DNA of 64,000 nucleotides, taken from contig JABFQZ010000027.1 in assembly GCA_013141435.1 (NCBI GenBank), positions 31,115-95,114 on the forward strand, in the 5' to 3' direction. Positions 60,686 to 64,000 of this stretch are shown here, piece by piece; the stretch's first letter is position 1, and each line of letters begins with the position of its first letter. The notes under the pieces are model-generated. The model worked only from the letters and a program-made list of their open reading frames with translations. It made no database searches and had not been told where the DNA came from. Made by a program: the position numbers and the translations under genes. The stretch is from Ferruginibacter sp. (GTDB lineage Bacteria; Bacteroidota; Bacteroidia; Chitinophagales; Chitinophagaceae).

Positions 60686-60943
60686 ATGGAAAACAAAGAA
60701 ATTATAGAAAAGATAAACTTTTTTCTTACAGATGAATTTGAAGTAGAGGAAGAAAAACTTGTACCAGATGCCAATTTAAAAGAAGCTGTAGGGTTAGATA
60801 GTTTAGATTACATAGATTTAGTTGTGGCAATAGAAAGCAATTTTTCGTTTAAAGTAAAACCCGAAGATTTTACTACTATTATTACTTTGCAAAATTTTTA
60901 CGATTATGTAATTGCAAAAGTACATTCTAAAGAAGCTGCATAA
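60686..60943 (+). CDS. Acyl carrier protein
   Basis: This 85-residue acidic carrier has Ser39 in VGLDSLDYIDLVVAIE as the phosphopantetheine site. Unlike housekeeping AcpP, the motif is followed by YIDL and the body has more Lys. It carries the growing chain for the KAS and reductase encoded upstream. Its TAA stop overlaps the next ATG (TAATG). Confidence 0.94.
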   Translation: MENKEIIEKINFFLTDEFEVEEEKLVPDANLKEAVGLDSLDYIDLVVAIESNFSFKVKPEDFTTIITLQNFYDYVIAKVHSKEAA

Positions 60944-61821
60944 TGTCGGCTTGGCAAGGAAAATCAAGAGGAAATAAATTTGGCTACCAACTATTTGTTT
61001 GGATATTAAAAACTTTTGGTGTGTTACCCTCTTATTTTATACTGAGGATTGTAGCATTTTATTTTTTTTTATTTTCTACAAAAGCCAACAAAAATACATT
61101 TTACCTTTATCGCCACAGGTTAGGCTATGGTTGGCTTAAATCTATTACCAAAATATACACCAATGCATTTTTGCTTGGACAAAGTATTATAGATAAAGTT
61201 GTACTTATGTCGGATATAAAAAATAATTTTACATTTAATTTTGATGGCGAAGCAAACTTAAGAGAAATAGTAGCTTTACAAAAAGGCGGTATATTATTAA
61301 GTGCACATATTGGTACTTGGGATATTGCTGGGCATCTTTTAAAACGATTAAACACCGTAATAAACATAGTAATTTTTGATGGCGAGCAAGCTCAAATAAA
61401 AAATTATATGGATAAAATTACTGGTAAAAAAAGCATAAAAATTATTGTTATAAAAAACGATTTATCGCATATATATGCCATAAGCGATGCATTTAAAAAT
61501 AACGAATTGCTTTGTATGCATGCCGATCGTTTTTTGGAAGGCAACAAAACTATTAGCACAAAATTTTTAGGCAAAGAAGCTAAGTTTCCTATTGGACCAT
61601 TTGTGTTGGCTTCTACCTTTAAAGTGCCAGTTTCGTACGTGTTTGCAGTAAAAGAAAACAAATTGCACTATCATTTATTTGCAAGCAAAATAAAAAATTA
61701 CGATGGGCAAATAAAAGATATTGTTATTAAAAATATGCTTACAGATTATGCTGCCGAAATGGAAATTAAAGTAAAAAAATATCCTGCTCAATGGTTTAAT
61801 TATTTTAATTTTTGGGCATAA
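60943..61821 (+). CDS. Lipid A-type acyltransferase (LPLAT)
   Basis: This 292-residue membrane-associated acyltransferase of the HtrB/LpxL superfamily has an N-terminal helix (GVLPSYFILRIVAFYFFLF) and the His-x4-Asp motif in LSAHIGTWDIAG. Later elements are LLCMHADRF and FPIGPFVLASTFKVPVSYVFA. In flexirubin/aryl polyene loci this type of enzyme transfers the finished polyene to its alcohol or lipid partner. It overlaps the ACP stop by one base, showing tight coupling, and ends the operon. Confidence 0.92.
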   Translation: MSAWQGKSRGNKFGYQLFVWILKTFGVLPSYFILRIVAFYFFLFSTKANKNTFYLYRHRLGYGWLKSITKIYTNAFLLGQSIIDKVVLMSDIKNNFTFNFDGEANLREIVALQKGGILLSAHIGTWDIAGHLLKRLNTVINIVIFDGEQAQIKNYMDKITGKKSIKIIVIKNDLSHIYAISDAFKNNELLCMHADRFLEGNKTISTKFLGKEAKFPIGPFVLASTFKVPVSYVFAVKENKLHYHLFASKIKNYDGQIKDIVIKNMLTDYAAEMEIKVKKYPAQWFNYFNFWA

Positions 61822-61873
61822 AATAAAAGTAAAAACAGTTAGCGTTAATTTATAAAATTACTTAAATTGTAAA

Positions 61874-63787
61874 ATGTCTCCTCAAGAAACGCTAAAAAAA
61901 TATTACGGCTACGATAACTTTAGACCATTACAAGAAGACATAATTAAATCTGTTTTACAAAAAAAAGATACACTTGCTTTGCTACCTACTGGCGGCGGAA
62001 AATCTATATGTTTTCAAATACCAGCATTAATGAACGACGGTATTTGTTTGGTTATTAGTCCGCTTATTGCACTTATAAAAGACCAAGTAGAAAACCTAAA
62101 AAAGAAAGGCATTGGCGCATTGGCAATATATGCAGGCATGAGCTTTGCCGATGTAAGGCAAACATTACAAAATGCTGCATTTGGTAATTATAAATTTTTG
62201 TATGTATCGCCAGAGCGGTTACAAACAAAATTATTTTTAGAATATTTGCCAGCGCTTAACCCAAGCCTAATAGTGGTGGACGAAGCACATTGCATATCTC
62301 AATGGGGTTACGATTTTAGGCCATCGTACCTGCGTATAGCTACTATTAGAGAAGAATTACCCAATGTGCCTATCATTGCATTAACAGCATCAGCTACTGC
62401 AAATGTGCAAAATGATATTTGCAAAAATTTATTATTTAAAAAAGATAGTAATAGTTTTCAACAGTCATTTGTACGACCAAATTTATCGTACAGTGCTTTT
62501 AAACCAGTTGCCAAAGAAAATAAATTATTGGAAGTTTTGCAAAATGTAAATGGCTCGGCTATTGTATATTGCAAAAGCCGAAAACAAACATTAAAAATAA
62601 GTGAAATGCTTATTGCTAATAAGATCAATGCTGATTTTTATCATGCAGGCTTATCGGCCGAAATGCGTACAAAAAAGCAAGACGATTGGATAAACAATAA
62701 ACTCCGTACCATAGTTTGTACCAATGCATTTGGTATGGGTATTGATAAGCCCGATGTAAGAGTAGTAGTACATTTTGATGTGCCAGATTGTGTAGAAAAC
62801 TATTATCAAGAAGCAGGCAGAGCAGGCAGAGATGGTAAAAGGGCTTATGCGGTTTTATTATATAGCACAAAAGAAACAAACGATATTTTATATAAATTAG
62901 AAACAAAATATCCTACATCCGAAAAGCTAAAATCTTTATATATTGCTGTAATGAATTATTTGCAAGTGCCAGCAGGTATTGGCGAAGGACAAAGTTTCGA
63001 TTTTGATATTGCAACATTTGCTCAAAACTTTAAATTTAATATATTGCAAGCCACTTATGGCATACAAGCATTGGCGCAAGAAGGATTGCTGAGTTTTACC
63101 GAAATGGTTTTTAAACAAAGTACAGTAGTTTTTTGTGTAAATAAAAACGATTTACAAGAGTTTCAAACAGTGCATAAAACACTTTCCGAAACCATAAAAG
63201 GATTGCTTCGATCTTACGAAGGTATTTTTGATTACACATGCACTATTTATGAAAATCAATTGGCAAAGTTTATAAAGCTACCTAAAGAAGACTTATTAAA
63301 AAATCTCCTTCAACTTCATCAATACAAAATAATAGATTATAAACCTGCTTCAGAAAAACCTCAAATACTTTTACTAAAAAACAGAATGTATAACGACGAT
63401 TTTGTAATAGACAATAACGCAATGGCTGCACGAAAAGAAGAAGCTACCAAGCGTGCAATTGCAATAGAAAAATTTGTACAAGCCACAAAAGAATGTAGAA
63501 GCAAATTTATAGGTAATTATTTTGGAGATAAAAACATACCCGATTGTGGCATTTGTGATAACTGTATTAATAATTTAGATGCCAGATTACCTGAAGATGA
63601 ATTTAAAAAATGTGCCAAAAAAATTGTTGAATTTATTAAAATTGAAAAACTTAATACCCAAGCTATTTTAAAAAAAATGAAACCTTTAAGACAACGATCG
63701 GTTTGGTTGGTTATTTCATTTTTATTAGCCGAAGAAATCATTTTTACAAATAAAAACAATGAATTTGAAATAACAGATAAAAAATAA
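61874..63787 (+). CDS. recQ: ATP-dependent DNA helicase RecQ
   Basis: This 637-residue 3'-5' helicase has Walker A LLPTGGGKSICFQIPAL, the DEAH box VVDEAHCISQWGYDFRPSY, the ALTASAT motif, GMGIDKPDVRVVVHFD, and YYQEAGRAGRDGKRA. The zinc-binding region has Cys in ECRSKFIGNYFGDK and DCGICDNCI. A short winged-helix follows; the C-terminal HRDC domain seems absent, as in many short RecQ proteins. It is 52 bp after the acyltransferase. Confidence 0.96.
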   Translation: MSPQETLKKYYGYDNFRPLQEDIIKSVLQKKDTLALLPTGGGKSICFQIPALMNDGICLVISPLIALIKDQVENLKKKGIGALAIYAGMSFADVRQTLQNAAFGNYKFLYVSPERLQTKLFLEYLPALNPSLIVVDEAHCISQWGYDFRPSYLRIATIREELPNVPIIALTASATANVQNDICKNLLFKKDSNSFQQSFVRPNLSYSAFKPVAKENKLLEVLQNVNGSAIVYCKSRKQTLKISEMLIANKINADFYHAGLSAEMRTKKQDDWINNKLRTIVCTNAFGMGIDKPDVRVVVHFDVPDCVENYYQEAGRAGRDGKRAYAVLLYSTKETNDILYKLETKYPTSEKLKSLYIAVMNYLQVPAGIGEGQSFDFDIATFAQNFKFNILQATYGIQALAQEGLLSFTEMVFKQSTVVFCVNKNDLQEFQTVHKTLSETIKGLLRSYEGIFDYTCTIYENQLAKFIKLPKEDLLKNLLQLHQYKIIDYKPASEKPQILLLKNRMYNDDFVIDNNAMAARKEEATKRAIAIEKFVQATKECRSKFIGNYFGDKNIPDCGICDNCINNLDARLPEDEFKKCAKKIVEFIKIEKLNTQAILKKMKPLRQRSVWLVISFLLAEEIIFTNKNNEFEITDKK

Positions 63788-63902
63788 CTAGTCGTTCCTC
63801 AAAAAGTCTAAAACTATTATCAATATTGCATTAAATCACATAATGGGTATAAAATTATTGCAGGATATTTGAATTTTGCTTAAAAATCTTGCAAATTTAT
63901 GT
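63788..63902. mobile_element. Candidate left end of an insertion sequence
   Basis: The 115 bp between recQ and the transposase start include GTCGTTCCTCAAAAAGTC near 63792, a possible terminal inverted repeat. The partner end and any target duplication lie outside the window, so the boundary is not proved. Confidence 0.35.
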
Positions 63903-64000
63903 ATGCTAAAAGTTACAAACCACTCTCCGCAGCTAAATATTTTTGGTGGATTAGGCGATACGCTTGATCAACAGCACCCACTTTATCTATTGGCAAATTC
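63903..64000 (+). CDS. Transposase N-terminus (IS5-like), partial
   Basis: The frame runs from ATG 63903 to the window end, coding for MLKVTNHSPQLNIFGGLGDT and then LDQQHPLYLLAN. The pattern 'QL-x-(I/D)-F ... LD-x2-HPLY-x-LA-(N/D)' is a familiar N-terminus of IS5/IS1182-like transposases in Bacteroidota. The catalytic DDE domain lies beyond the edge. Whether it is intact cannot be known here. Confidence 0.65.
   Translation, partial: MLKVTNHSPQLNIFGGLGDTLDQQHPLYLLAN

Noticed and set aside
1..64000. CRISPR arrays, tRNA or rRNA genes, replication origin
   Set aside because: No regularly spaced direct repeats of 25-40 bp with unique spacers, no cloverleaf or rRNA-like stretch and no DnaA-box cluster were noticed. 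The 252-bp repeats at 4.1-5.3 kb are coding.

Overview
The window is AT-rich chromosomal DNA from a member of the Bacteroidota, most likely close to the Chitinophagaceae. The evidence is: secreted proteins ending in type IX secretion (por) sorting domains; repeated Bacteroidota-type -7 promoter elements (TAnnTTTG); PadR/PspC, GHL10, DUF6427, DUF4221 and YceI/tRNA_anti-like proteins typical of that phylum; and a flexirubin-type tyrosine ammonia-lyase with fatty-acid-type genes. No rRNA, tRNA, CRISPR array or replication origin was seen.

Layout. 1-0.45 kb: 5' part of a MerC-domain membrane protein gene (minus strand), translationally coupled to a 30-codon Cys-rich peptide gene behind a Fur/Zur-like palindrome. 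0.67-2.7 kb: two-component system. 2.8-5.9 kb: two secreted proteins, one built from five exact 84-residue repeats. 6.1-8.7 kb: PadR/PspC envelope-stress module. 9-11.5 kb: small membrane proteins, methylglyoxal synthase, dipeptide epimerase. 11.6-15.9 kb: phenylalanine/tyrosine operon (prephenate dehydratase, aminotransferase, prephenate dehydrogenase, DAHP synthase-chorismate mutase), preceded by a Tyr/Phe-codon leader peptide and a textbook attenuator. 16-20.8 kb (minus): thrABC, preceded by a Thr-codon leader. 21-26.3 kb: PEP carboxylase, porin and ammonium transporter. 26.3-27.3 kb: a gene-poor stretch with a decayed gene. 27.3-32.8 kb (minus): gcvH, cyclophilin, GHL10 hydrolase, MarR regulator, radical SAM, YceI and OB-fold proteins. 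33-41.8 kb (mostly plus): M1 aminopeptidase, symporter, ABC exporter, TIGR01777 epimerase, DUF6427. 41.8-47.7 kb: gltX, SPFH protein, K+ channel, folA, thyA. 47.8-51.9 kb: cyanophycinase-like peptidase and secreted unknowns. 52-61.8 kb: tyrosine ammonia-lyase and, after an interruption, a FabG/KAS/ACP/acyltransferase operon. 61.9 kb to the end: recQ and the 5' end of an IS-type transposase.

How the genes work together. The aromatic operon makes Phe and Tyr. Tyr could feed the ammonia-lyase, giving p-coumarate as starter for a flexirubin/aryl-polyene-like pigment elongated by the KAS/FabG/ACP genes. PEP carboxylase supplies oxaloacetate, hence aspartate, to thrABC next door.

The best candidates for undescribed biology are: (1) the two ribosome-mediated attenuators; (2) a 4.7-kb accessory cassette at 53.7-58.4 kb that separates the ammonia-lyase from the pigment operon and carries an Xre regulator, a DUF4221 lipoprotein, a CxxC lipoprotein, a TonB-receptor-like outer-membrane protein and a secreted Cys-rich peptide; (3) the metal-box-controlled Cys-peptide/MerC pair. 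All assignments are made by eye from sequence; no database search was run.
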